Under the pieces are notes generated by a model that saw nothing but the letters and a program-made list of their open reading frames with translations, was not told where the DNA came from and did not search any database. From Marinimicrobium koreense (GTDB lineage: Bacteria > Pseudomonadota > Gammaproteobacteria > Pseudomonadales > Cellvibrionaceae): 64,000 nucleotides of DNA. A program made the translations under genes and the position numbers. Where the stretch lies: the NCBI RefSeq assembly GCF_003762925.1, contig NZ_RJUK01000001.1:1860001-1924000 (forward strand), read 5' to 3'. Each line of letters starts with the position of its first letter. The first letter of the stretch is position 1. Below, piece by piece: positions 46,452-55,591 of the stretch.

Positions 46452-48398
46452 TTAAATGTTTGAAATATCAGACTGAAAGCGCCTGTTCCCTTGAACGAGA
46501 CCTAGCGGCCAAACCCAGAAATGCAAACCCAACATGGTTAGAACTTCCCTCAAGTCATGCTCCCCTTTCAGGTAACATACGGTATCTTTGGCAACGGGTT
46601 TGGATCCAACGCCGTGCAAACGATAGTGAGCGCCATTGACAGCGCCCGTGAGCACTCGCCACAACAGCACAGGAGACGCTAACAGCCTCCATGGATCGGG
46701 CCTGCAGCCGATTAGCGTGGCGAGCTTATCCATGTAGGGGATCCAGCTGACCACCACATTTTTCTCCGGTGAACCTGGAAACCTTTCACGGTTCTGTCTT
46801 CTCTCACATTCAATGTGCTGCTTCCACTCTTCAATCGCCGGGAGCATAAGCCTTCCGGACACCACTCGGGCAAAGAGCCTCGCCTGAAGCTCACCAACAG
46901 GGGGAATTGCGCCCAAGGCAGGCCGCGCGAAACCACAAAATGCCAAACGACTACCCACATCGGGGTCAAACATATTCAGGTACATCTCGCTCGGGTGCTT
47001 CGCAGATTTTCCCCCTGGCAACTCCAAGAACGGAAAAGCGGGGACGTATCCGTGCGCAAACAACACGATGTCTGCCGACTCTCTTCTTCCATCAGAAAAA
47101 ATCACTCCGTTTTCATCAAACCTGACAATATCACGCTCAATATCGAGCTTACCTTCCAGGATTGCCTTGATAAAATCATCGCTTTTGGTTGCGGTTTGCG
47201 TATTTGGCCCCGTATTCGAGACTTGCAGAAGCTTGGCCCTCACTGCTGAGCCAGGCGTGTGATTGCCCATATACTGACAGAGGCGGCGCTTCACAGACAT
47301 AAAGCCGTTTTTAAGGAAAATCGGAGCGGCATTTCGTATTCTGTTGGTGTCATAATCGTTAGCTTTTCCGGTCAAAGGATTTATGCGGGGTATAACAAAC
47401 TTCCCCCGTTTAACACTGACCGTTACCTTTTTTGAAAACTTACTGAGTTCGTAAGCAATGTCTGCCCCGGACTCACCCAACCCGGCAATAACAACTTTCT
47501 TATCTTTAAAATCTTCCGGCCCTTTGTACTGGGAAACGTGCCTAACGTCGCCTTTAAAGCCTTCAAGTCCGGGCAAAGAAATGGGCTTGGGCGTTTGGTG
47601 CGTACCGGTGCAGATAGATATATTGTCACAATCGACAACTTCTACACTGCCCGTGCCCAAATCACGCACCGAGACTCTCCAGCCACAACCGAGCGGCTCC
47701 ACTTTTTCTACCTGGCAACCAAATCGGATACTTGAACTCAAATCAAAATGATCGGCATAGTCTTCCAGGTAGTCGACGTATTGCTCGTGGTTATGATGAA
47801 TAGAAGAGGGACTTGAAGGCGGGAAATCCGAAAATGCCGTCACCCAGGGCGAAGAGGTCAATCGAGCACTCTTCCAAACACCACTGGGCTTGTTTTCGTC
47901 GTAACGATAAACACCTCCGACTCCGGGCTTACTCTCAAAGCAGGTTACCTTTATCCCGAGCTCGCGACACTCTTTGACGACAGCCAAGCCGACTGGTCCA
48001 GCGCCGATCACCACCACGGTTCCGGACTTTGGCTTTCGATCTTCAACAGGCCTCATCAGATGAGGCTTCTTGGAGATTAATCGAAGCTGGTACGCTAGAA
48101 AAGCAATTACCCAGACGAAAAACACTGATGCAAGAAGGTTAATCAGCGACGTTGAATTCCCACTGACCACCAGAGCCGGAAGAATGGCCAGCAATGCAAA
48201 CGGTAAAAGCCCTACCACTGTGAGCAATGAATTTATAAACCTCGCTGCCATGCTCTGTGTCCAGTGGCGATTCTTACCGGTTGACATAGCAGCTTCCTTT
48301 ATCGCAAAGGGGTCACCCTTAACAGGATCTTCAGAAAACGCCAATTCCCCGTGATCAACCGAAGATAATGATTGTTCTTCAAAACCAGCCGTATTCAT
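46452..48398 (-). CDS. Membrane-anchored flavin monooxygenase
   Basis: This 648-residue protein has about 50 N-terminal soluble residues, two transmembrane helices (about 55-79 and 83-106), then a flavin monooxygenase: FAD motif GAGPVG (132-137), fingerprint FKGDVRHVSQY (281-291), NADPH motif GLGESG (306-311). The C-terminal third resembles the 529-residue enzyme. Anchoring suggests a membrane-partitioning or exported substrate. A GGA-rich ribosome site precedes the ATG. It starts the lyase-monooxygenase-permease unit; the lyase start is 23 bases downstream. Confidence 0.83.
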   Translation of the reverse strand: MNTAGFEEQSLSSVDHGELAFSEDPVKGDPFAIKEAAMSTGKNRHWTQSMAARFINSLLTVVGLLPFALLAILPALVVSGNSTSLINLLASVFFVWVIAFLAYQLRLISKKPHLMRPVEDRKPKSGTVVVIGAGPVGLAVVKECRELGIKVTCFESKPGVGGVYRYDENKPSGVWKSARLTSSPWVTAFSDFPPSSPSSIHHNHEQYVDYLEDYADHFDLSSSIRFGCQVEKVEPLGCGWRVSVRDLGTGSVEVVDCDNISICTGTHQTPKPISLPGLEGFKGDVRHVSQYKGPEDFKDKKVVIAGLGESGADIAYELSKFSKKVTVSVKRGKFVIPRINPLTGKANDYDTNRIRNAAPIFLKNGFMSVKRRLCQYMGNHTPGSAVRAKLLQVSNTGPNTQTATKSDDFIKAILEGKLDIERDIVRFDENGVIFSDGRRESADIVLFAHGYVPAFPFLELPGGKSAKHPSEMYLNMFDPDVGSRLAFCGFARPALGAIPPVGELQARLFARVVSGRLMLPAIEEWKQHIECERRQNRERFPGSPEKNVVVSWIPYMDKLATLIGCRPDPWRLLASPVLLWRVLTGAVNGAHYRLHGVGSKPVAKDTVCYLKGEHDLREVLTMLGLHFWVWPLGLVQGNRRFQSDISNI

Positions 48399-48554
48399 AT
48401 AAGTACGTCCTTTCCCAAGATATTTGATAAGTCAATTATCACCGCTTATATAGTGTTCTTAGAATTTCCCTGAAACTGGATACCGCACGCAAAACGATCC
48501 CCTGAACGCGCAAATACGCGACATCGCAGTTATCAGATTTAATAGTAAAAGAAG

Positions 48555-50237
48555 TTACCGATAGGTATCTCGACGGGATGACTGTGCTGTCATTCCTTGC
48601 CAAAGCCATCGGGATATTTTAGGCCACCATTCCTTTTCTGAATCATTTTTAGCGCTTATCGGCGCATTACCGACCAAATCCTCTTTAGGGAGGAACCATT
48701 CGTTCATATGGTTAGTGAGTAGGGGGACATCTTCAAGAAGACAGTGGCAATAGACATAGCCGTCTGGCCTGATCACATAAACATGCGGCTTGTCATAGCT
48801 ACCATAGCTGGACTTGAAGCGCTCTCCAGCCTGTACTTTGTAGACGTTGGCGTTTCTTCCAAAATTCTCTGATAGTGAGCTGGCAACCGAAGCGGTTTCG
48901 GCCGGATCACTTTCCCCATCCTGCACGATCAGAAAAGACATTCGTGGGTGACGCAGAAGGTCGAACAACCACCTTTCTCCCTCAACTTTTACATTTGGAG
49001 CTCTCGTGCCGGGTGGAATGCCGTTGGGTAATCGAAGTTCCGGCGGCAGCGACATTGCTTCACAGTAGTTGTGGCTCAACCCCGAGATACGCATCACCGT
49101 GCTTTCGTGCCACCCCTTTGCTTGGGTAAGCTTCAGGCGGTCCTCCATTCCCTGGCCATGCGCCATGATGATGTCATGCATCGCGTCAGTACCTTCAAGA
49201 ACCTGCTCTCCCACTGGCGAGCGCTCTGACGCATACGTGTCCAGCAAGCTGGAGGAAGCTTGATTGAGTGCCACGAGCGCCAGCTTCCAACCGAGATTGT
49301 AAGCGTCCTGCATACTGACATTCATGCCCTGCCCCCCGGACGGAGAGTGCACGTGGGCGGCGTCGCCCGCCAGAAACACGTTTCCAATGCGATATTTCTC
49401 GGCAATACGTCGTCGCACCTCCCACCGCCTCTCGAGCTTGGGCGTGGCCAGAGTGACTCCTTCAAGATGTTCATCTAAAAGGTTCTGGAAGCGCTCTCTT
49501 TGGGTAAGCCTTTGATCATCGGCCCGATTGACGCTCACCCCACTCACTCCAATCCGGTGGTGACCATCCGGCAGCTTGGTGATAAGTACAAAGTTGTCTT
49601 TTGAGATATAGTAATGGACAAGCTCGTCCTCTCCATTGAATCCATCGAGCTTTGTATCCATCATTTCCATGATCATTCCATCGTATTTACTGCCACTGTC
49701 GTCCAACCCCACCGACTTCCTTACAAAGCTATGAACGCCATCACATCCCACAATCCAGGTTGGCTCCACAGCTTCCTTGGCCCCTGTCTTCCCATGAGTC
49801 AAAACCGCTTTGCACTTATCTTTACCCTGCTCCAGGCCGACGATTTCGGTTGACCATTCAGGGCGAATGTCGTACGTCGACTCCAGGTGCTCTCTGAGGT
49901 GTTTGTCGGTCCAACCTTGATCGTAGATTAGGACGTAGGGATAGGTTGAATCCATTTTCGAAAAGTCCAGCGATGGGCGAACATCTTTTCCTTTGAAATT
50001 GAAGCTGAACCCCCTGCTTTTAATTCCGCCCTTAAGAAAATGGTGAACAACTCCCATATGCTCAAGCATCTCCATTGTTCGCGCATGTAGCGTGAATGCT
50101 CGCGGCATCATGGTTGGTCCGTCACGTTTATCAATCAAGCGAAACCTAACTCCTCGACGCGCCAGCTCAATTGCTAAAACCAGCCCAGTCGGACCGCACC
50201 CCACTATCAATATCTCATCCCTTCTTGAGTCCTTCAT
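48555..50237 (-). CDS. FAD-dependent aromatic hydroxylase (MhpA/PcpB-like)
   Basis: A 560-residue group A flavoprotein hydroxylase of the PheA/MhpA type that uses NAD(P)H and oxygen to hydroxylate phenolic rings. FAD-binding motifs are GCGPTG (13-18), the DG motif in GCDGVHS (164-170) and GDAAHVHSPSGGQGMN (from 291). A C-terminal thioredoxin-like extension (about 410-530) is typical of the 3-(3-hydroxyphenyl)propionate/phenol branch. A 156-base AT-rich gap separates it from the next gene. It may hydroxylate a phenylpropenoid made by the lyase; that is inference. Confidence 0.85.
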   Translation of the reverse strand: MKDSRRDEILIVGCGPTGLVLAIELARRGVRFRLIDKRDGPTMMPRAFTLHARTMEMLEHMGVVHHFLKGGIKSRGFSFNFKGKDVRPSLDFSKMDSTYPYVLIYDQGWTDKHLREHLESTYDIRPEWSTEIVGLEQGKDKCKAVLTHGKTGAKEAVEPTWIVGCDGVHSFVRKSVGLDDSGSKYDGMIMEMMDTKLDGFNGEDELVHYYISKDNFVLITKLPDGHHRIGVSGVSVNRADDQRLTQRERFQNLLDEHLEGVTLATPKLERRWEVRRRIAEKYRIGNVFLAGDAAHVHSPSGGQGMNVSMQDAYNLGWKLALVALNQASSSLLDTYASERSPVGEQVLEGTDAMHDIIMAHGQGMEDRLKLTQAKGWHESTVMRISGLSHNYCEAMSLPPELRLPNGIPPGTRAPNVKVEGERWLFDLLRHPRMSFLIVQDGESDPAETASVASSLSENFGRNANVYKVQAGERFKSSYGSYDKPHVYVIRPDGYVYCHCLLEDVPLLTNHMNEWFLPKEDLVGNAPISAKNDSEKEWWPKISRWLWQGMTAQSSRRDTYR

Positions 50238-50287
50238 TCTCGTTTCTCCAAGTCAAAAATATAGACGTGTGCAAGACTGAGTAAACA

Positions 50288-51520
50288 TTAAAAATATCGA
50301 CGAAGATCCAGCTGAAAGTAATCATCCGCTCTGAAGGCGTAAATTGGGTCCTCTCTGCTAACATTGCTGAACATCCTTACTTCTGCTTCAAGGGACCAGC
50401 TGTCATTTAGCCTACGACTTCCTTCAAAAGAGAAAAAGCGTGAACCGTTATCAAGGTCTACACTGACCAAGGCCAGAAACTCTGTACTCTTGAAATCATT
50501 CAGCATCCACCGCGTTCCCAGCGCCAGATCGTTTTGATTGACCGTTTCACGAAGCCCCCTGCGATCGTCAAACTGGTACTCGAGTAAGACGCCAAGGTCT
50601 GAGGATGAACCACCGACCCCAAAAAAGCTGTATTCAAAGCCTCCTACCGCCGCAGTGTTTCGCTGCGCGTCTTTTTCCTTCAAGCTAATGGCTTCCAACT
50701 TCCAGAGCCATGCCCCTTTGGTCATTTGCAAGTCAAACCCGGTCTGCTCTACGAGCGGATAATATGGCGTTAAGGCTACAACGTCCCCTGCGGAGCCAAC
50801 CGGGAGCAGTATTGGGTCTCTGGAAGTTCCGGAAAAATGAGAAGCGCCCACGTCCCAGTCACCCAGGACTTTGCTCCAACGCACTGCGAAGTCAATGTGG
50901 TCATCGCCCTCCTCCGCTTGATACTGCGCTTTGTCACCATCCACTACGACTGGCGTTCTGGGCCGCCCCTCACTTCCGGGAAACGTCCTCTCCCGAAATC
51001 CCAAAAGGGCGTACAACTCAAGCGTCCCCCAGCGGCGTTGCGTTAAGGCGCTGATCATCGGCTGACCGAGTTTGTCTTCGCCATCAATGTTTTCCACCAG
51101 ATCATCCTGGTTAATCACATCGACCAAATGCACGGATTCCGTGACGCCCCAAAATACCTGACGAGCCCCCACATATAGCTCTGCACTATCGAACTTACGC
51201 CACCAATAAAACTGACGTATATCAGCGTGGGTTCGCTCCTCATCGCTACTATCAGCCCGCGCGAAACCAGAAACGACCATGCGCTGACGGTAGTCATCCC
51301 AGTCCCGATAGTACTCAATGTCCGAGGCAACTGAGATAGACGCATCGGACTGATCGGGGTGAAGGGCCTCCTCGGGGAAGAGCCTGGTTTCCAGGCTCAA
51401 AAACCCGGTGAAATCACTTGCCACTGTGGGCGTAGCGGCCAGACAGGTCATAATCACCAGAACTGAAAAGGTTGGCCCAAAGAAAGAGCTCTTAACGGAA
51501 GAAGACATATCCTTTAACAC
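50288..51520 (-). CDS. Outer-membrane beta-barrel-like protein
   Basis: A 410-residue protein with a signal peptide (cleavage near VAS at ~35), alternating amphipathic strands and a terminal aromatic residue (DLRRYF), all typical of outer-membrane beta-barrels. Internal features ARQVFWGVTESVHLVDVINQDDL resemble DUF1302/alginate-export-type proteins found beside RND and LolA-like genes. It is probably the outer-membrane partner of the exporter. It follows the LolA-like gene by 14 bases. Confidence 0.7.
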   Translation of the reverse strand: MLKDMSSSVKSSFFGPTFSVLVIMTCLAATPTVASDFTGFLSLETRLFPEEALHPDQSDASISVASDIEYYRDWDDYRQRMVVSGFARADSSDEERTHADIRQFYWWRKFDSAELYVGARQVFWGVTESVHLVDVINQDDLVENIDGEDKLGQPMISALTQRRWGTLELYALLGFRERTFPGSEGRPRTPVVVDGDKAQYQAEEGDDHIDFAVRWSKVLGDWDVGASHFSGTSRDPILLPVGSAGDVVALTPYYPLVEQTGFDLQMTKGAWLWKLEAISLKEKDAQRNTAAVGGFEYSFFGVGGSSSDLGVLLEYQFDDRRGLRETVNQNDLALGTRWMLNDFKSTEFLALVSVDLDNGSRFFSFEGSRRLNDSWSLEAEVRMFSNVSREDPIYAFRADDYFQLDLRRYF

Positions 51521-51534
51521 GTTTTACTGAGTCC

Positions 51535-52356
51535 TTACCTGGCCCGCCGCAAGCTATTCTTGTTGAAGTCCTGTTCGGAAAATCCGTTGTCGAATTGCCA
51601 ATCGTTAAAGTGCAGGTCGGTGCTTTTCCCCGTCTGGTGATTGACCATCATGAACTGTCGGGCCCTCCAGTACTGATCCAGGAATAGTTTGTAATCCGAT
51701 GCTGAGAGGGTTTTCAGAAGTTCGCCTTTCCGATCGTAAAAATCGATCTTCCAAACACGGTAGTGATCCTTGTCAAGCCAAACCTCCTGACGAGAGTACC
51801 CGGATTTTGGATCGACAGGAACACGCTCTATTACGAAGTGATCTCTCTCCTCCAGGATCTCATCCCGCAAGTACTTGTATGTGTACTTCTCAACCTCTTG
51901 GGAAGAAAGGTCTTCAAATGCAAACTCGCTTCCCATAAATGGGCCAGACTTGTTACTCGAAGAAATGCGTTTGACCCGCTTAAGTGCCGGAAGGTATAGC
52001 CATTGATCATCCGGCCCCGATTTGTGGGTAAACGAAAGGAAAGCGGTACCTTTTACATCTCGAGGGTTGTCGAACACGATTAGGGTTTTATCGCCATCAT
52101 TCTCTTGTTCTAACGTTTTACTGCGCATTCTTCGCTCTGTTTCCTCCCCATGCCGATTGCGAAGAACCATCTCCATGCTGTTTCTAGAATCACCAAAGCC
52201 AGAGTCGCGCTTATCAGCCTCAACAGCGATCTCCAGACCTCTTTCTTGTGCTTGTGGATCAACAGGTTCCGCGAGGGCGGTACTACTACAAAGGGCGACT
52301 ACAGCCAACGCTGCTAAAACAATCGATTGAAGTTTTTCAGGCAGGATTATGTACAT
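51535..52356 (-). CDS. Outer-membrane lipoprotein-sorting (LolA-like) protein
   Basis: A 273-residue exported protein with a signal peptide (ending near ALA at ~29) and a LolA/LppX-like fold: DKTLIVFDNPRDVKGTAFL, DQWLYLPALKRVKRISSSNK, FMGSEFAFEDLSSQEVEKY, and GYSRQEVWLDKDHYRVWKID are typical of the outer-membrane lipoprotein-sorting family found next to MMPL/RND exporters. It may ferry a lipophilic molecule across the periplasm. It overlaps the exporter stop by 20 bases. Confidence 0.85.
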   Translation of the reverse strand: MYIILPEKLQSIVLAALAVVALCSSTALAEPVDPQAQERGLEIAVEADKRDSGFGDSRNSMEMVLRNRHGEETERRMRSKTLEQENDGDKTLIVFDNPRDVKGTAFLSFTHKSGPDDQWLYLPALKRVKRISSSNKSGPFMGSEFAFEDLSSQEVEKYTYKYLRDEILEERDHFVIERVPVDPKSGYSRQEVWLDKDHYRVWKIDFYDRKGELLKTLSASDYKLFLDQYWRARQFMMVNHQTGKSTDLHFNDWQFDNGFSEQDFNKNSLRRAR

Positions 52357-54709
52357 AATCTTCGTCCTCGCTATCGCTGATCAATGCGGTTTTAGTGTCC
52401 TGTTGTTCACGCCTATGGTCGAGCAACAACAATGAAGGAAGCAATGAGAATACGGCTACCAACGCGAAAAATATGGTAATTGCGGTCAGAATGGCCATAT
52501 TGGCGTTCATTCCGAACGTCGATTGCGCAAGCACAGTAAATCCAGAAATGAGAATGATGGATGTAACCAGTATGGCAACACCGACGGAGGAGAATGCGTA
52601 CCGAATGGCGCCCTCAATATCGAGACTTCTTTCTCTGCGCGCCCGCTGGTACTTGCTAAGAAAGTGAACCGTGTCATCCACTACGATACCCAGCGCCATA
52701 CCTGCCACCATTGACACTGCGACATTCACTTCTCCGACCAGAAGTCCCCATAGACCGAATGATAGTCCGGCCGGCAGTAACGTGGGGATCAGGCTAAGCG
52801 CACCCAATCGAACGCTCCTCAGTGCGATTGTAATCAGCAACGCAATGACGATGACCGCCAGAAATGTACCCATCAACATGTTTTTAATATTTCTCTCTGC
52901 GATGTAGGCAAACATGATTGCTGGGCCGACACCGTGCGCAACTATGTCCGCATTCTGCTCAAGCCACTGCGTTCCCCTCTCTGCAAAGTCGCGTAGTTGT
53001 GCAGAGGGCATATCCTTAAGGGTCACGACCAACTGGGTAGAGGACTTACTGACATTGAGCTGGTTATTCAGATCCAGGCCGTATGGAAGAGAGAGCTCAT
53101 ATAACAGTAGATACTGCGCCGCCAGCTCTGGGTTTTCGGGAAGGCGGTAGTATGCGGGGTCGTCGGCGTGCAGGTTTTTATTCAAACGCTGAAAGGTGTC
53201 GCTGATCGTATTGACATGACGCACTTCAGGCTGCTGTCTCAACCAACTAGAAAAACCCTCTACCTTTTCGAGAAAAGCTGGGTCGCTGACACCGTTATTG
53301 GTTTCTGAGTCCAGCGAATACTGTACCTGATAGATACCCGATAGATTGTCATTAATAAAGTCAGTATCTTGCCGAAATGACGTGGATTCATCGAAATAGG
53401 TGACAAAATTGTCATCCAGTGTGTTCAGCGGGATGAGGGCCAACAGCGTGACCGAAACCAGCATTACAGCCACCAACACTGGCCGATGGCGTAATACCAC
53501 AAAGTCGCCCAAGCGGTTAATAGCCCGATCGACAGCGGTTTCGCTTTTTTTATCACGCGCTTTCACTGGCAGGACAGCCATCAGCGCAGGCAGAAGCCCC
53601 ACTGAGAAGAAGAACGCCGCCATTACACCTATAGCGGTTATATTCCCAAGATCTCGAAATGGAAGTGCGTCGCTGAAGTTCATCGAAAGAAAGCCAACGG
53701 CCGTGGTCAGAGACGTCAAAAATACCGGACCAAAATTGACCCGAATGCTTTCCCTTAACGCCTCAATCTTGCCGAGCCCTTGACGCATTCCACCGAACAT
53801 GGTGACCAGGATATGGATTGAATCAGCAACCGCGAGGGTCATAATGATCGTCGTCGCCGCTGAAGAGGGGGGAGTCAGCTGTATACCAATGTGGCCCGCC
53901 GCGCCCATAGCGGTTAGCGTAGAGAATACGATTACGGCTGTCGTTACGAAGGTGGCCGTCACTGAGCGAAGCAGAAGAAAGGTAATCAGAAGGATGACAA
54001 GGTACATCATCGGAACCAGTGTGCCCATGTCCTTCATGGACGACTCGAAGAAGGCGTTGAACAACATGACCGTGCCGGTCGCACGCACTTGTACACCGTA
54101 TTTTTCTTCAATATCGGCTATCATTTCTCGCGCAGCGGCTACCGCCTCTGGTCCTGCGTCCATGGACTTTTCTGGAAGCTGGAATGTCACGTTGACGCCG
54201 GCAATTGACCCTTCAGCGTTAACCAACTTTCCTGACAGCGCCGGCTCATTCAACGCAACCTGTTTAACTCTGGCCAACTCCTTCTGACTGAGGTCTTCGG
54301 CGCCCTCCACCAAGTCCTGTACCACCAGGTTGTCACCCTCGGCATAGGTATGCTGGAAGTTTGTTAACGAGTCCACCCGTAAAGAGTACGGCAATTGCCA
54401 AGATCGGTCCGTCAATTCCTCGACCGCCGCCAGCGAATTTTCTGAGAACGCGTCACCCTCTGCCGGTACTACGGCGAACAGAATATTATCCACCTTAGTG
54501 TACGTTCTCTGCACCTGCTCGAATTCCTGAAGCTGGGGATTGTCTTCACTGAAAAAGACTTTGTAGTCGTTGTTCATTTGAAGAAACCGACCGCCAGATG
54601 CTGCCATGATTGTCAGAACCACTGACGCGAACAGCACCAGCCAGCGCCAGCGAATCACCCAGTCAGCGAAACGCCCGGCCCATTCATTTCTATCGTTTTT
54701 GGAGTGCAT
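52337..54709 (-). CDS. RND/MMPL-family exporter
   Basis: A 790-residue RND-superfamily permease with about 12 helices in two halves, each with a large periplasmic loop (about 50-230 and 430-610). The helix-4 charge motif is seen in the first half as MTLAVADSIH and in the second as GIVVDDTVHF. It is closest to the MMPL/hopanoid-type RND branch that moves lipids or hydrophobic products rather than to AcrB-like pumps: no membrane-fusion partner gene is present. It is followed by LolA-like and barrel genes, making a trans-envelope set. Confidence 0.88.
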   Translation of the reverse strand: MHSKNDRNEWAGRFADWVIRWRWLVLFASVVLTIMAASGGRFLQMNNDYKVFFSEDNPQLQEFEQVQRTYTKVDNILFAVVPAEGDAFSENSLAAVEELTDRSWQLPYSLRVDSLTNFQHTYAEGDNLVVQDLVEGAEDLSQKELARVKQVALNEPALSGKLVNAEGSIAGVNVTFQLPEKSMDAGPEAVAAAREMIADIEEKYGVQVRATGTVMLFNAFFESSMKDMGTLVPMMYLVILLITFLLLRSVTATFVTTAVIVFSTLTAMGAAGHIGIQLTPPSSAATTIIMTLAVADSIHILVTMFGGMRQGLGKIEALRESIRVNFGPVFLTSLTTAVGFLSMNFSDALPFRDLGNITAIGVMAAFFFSVGLLPALMAVLPVKARDKKSETAVDRAINRLGDFVVLRHRPVLVAVMLVSVTLLALIPLNTLDDNFVTYFDESTSFRQDTDFINDNLSGIYQVQYSLDSETNNGVSDPAFLEKVEGFSSWLRQQPEVRHVNTISDTFQRLNKNLHADDPAYYRLPENPELAAQYLLLYELSLPYGLDLNNQLNVSKSSTQLVVTLKDMPSAQLRDFAERGTQWLEQNADIVAHGVGPAIMFAYIAERNIKNMLMGTFLAVIVIALLITIALRSVRLGALSLIPTLLPAGLSFGLWGLLVGEVNVAVSMVAGMALGIVVDDTVHFLSKYQRARRERSLDIEGAIRYAFSSVGVAILVTSIILISGFTVLAQSTFGMNANMAILTAITIFFALVAVFSLLPSLLLLDHRREQQDTKTALISDSEDEDYVHNPA

Positions 54710-54826
54710 TCACCCTCTCCCCAAGATGTAGAAGTATCGATTGATGTTCAATTTCCTGACATATCAGCCAGAGTCTGGATTACTCAAATCCTCACGAGCC
54801 TGAAGCTCCCGGAATAAGATGGATTT

Positions 54827-55357
54827 CTAATGAGCGCCCCGAACGGGGTAGTTATTGTCTGGATTGAGAATGAATTTCAGCCCCATCAACACTGAGGCTG
54901 GTTCGGGACGGGCAAAGGGAGCGTTGGATATATCAATGACTTGCAGGTCGCCCTGAGCGTTGACGACGAACAATGCGGGCTCAGCATAAGGCCGGTCGGT
55001 TTCAGACGACGAAACAGGGCTGGAAATGTAGAGACCTAACTCCCTCATTTGATTGACGCTCAAGTCGGACCCCACCTCGAAATCAGGGCTAACCTTTTCC
55101 ATGTGGACTTTCGCTTTGTCTGCCGTATCGGCAGAAATGGCAACGACATCGACTCCAATTTGTCGGAACTCAGGAAGAAACTCATTCAATTTCGTCAAGT
55201 AACTTGTGCAAATGGGGCAGTGTTTGCCCCGATAAACCACTATCAATCGACACTTGAAGGAGTTAGCAGGCGTCGGCAGGTGGATTTCTCCACCGCCCAA
55301 TTTCGCAACAGCAATATCAGGCAGAGCCTTCCCTGCCGCCAGTTTGGTAGAACTCAC
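54827..55357 (-). CDS. AhpC/TSA-type peroxiredoxin-like protein
   Basis: A 176-residue redoxin-fold protein. The active site is YRGKHCPIC with Cys47 and Cys50, a CxxC rather than the single peroxidatic Cys typical of AhpC, so it might be a thiol oxidoreductase or an atypical peroxiredoxin. No signal peptide is seen. A GTG start at 55357 is preceded by AGGAGG. It may protect against peroxide from uncoupled monooxygenases in the cluster; that is inference. It is divergent from the TetR gene. Confidence 0.8.
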   Translation of the reverse strand: MSSTKLAAGKALPDIAVAKLGGGEIHLPTPANSFKCRLIVVYRGKHCPICTSYLTKLNEFLPEFRQIGVDVVAISADTADKAKVHMEKVSPDFEVGSDLSVNQMRELGLYISSPVSSSETDRPYAEPALFVVNAQGDLQVIDISNAPFARPEPASVLMGLKFILNPDNNYPVRGAH

Positions 55358-55517
55358 TGTCTTTCCTCCTGTCTAATTTTGTAACGATCGATATTTAATT
55401 AGATAAAGAAGAAAAGGTCAACAGTAATGAAGCGCATTCATTAAATTTTCAACATTTCGGAAATGACGTATTTATCGTATTAAATCATCGCCAAGAGCGC
55501 GTACAGCGTGCTAAAAA

Positions 55518-55577
55518 GTGCAAAAACTTGGTTTTATGTGACAAACAGTATAAAATTTGCACAGTTAAAACTTTAAC
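55518..55577. promoter_or_regulatory. Candidate TetR operator and divergent promoter region
   Basis: GTTAAAACTTTAAC at 55564-55577 is a perfect inverted repeat of six bases around AC, 14 bases before the TetR start, and GTGCAAA (55518-55524) with TTTGCAC (55556-55562) forms a wider inverted repeat around TATAAA. The whole 234-base divergent spacer is AT-rich. These fit autoregulation by the TetR protein. Confidence 0.45.
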
Positions 55578-55591
55578 GGGATTTGTATCGA

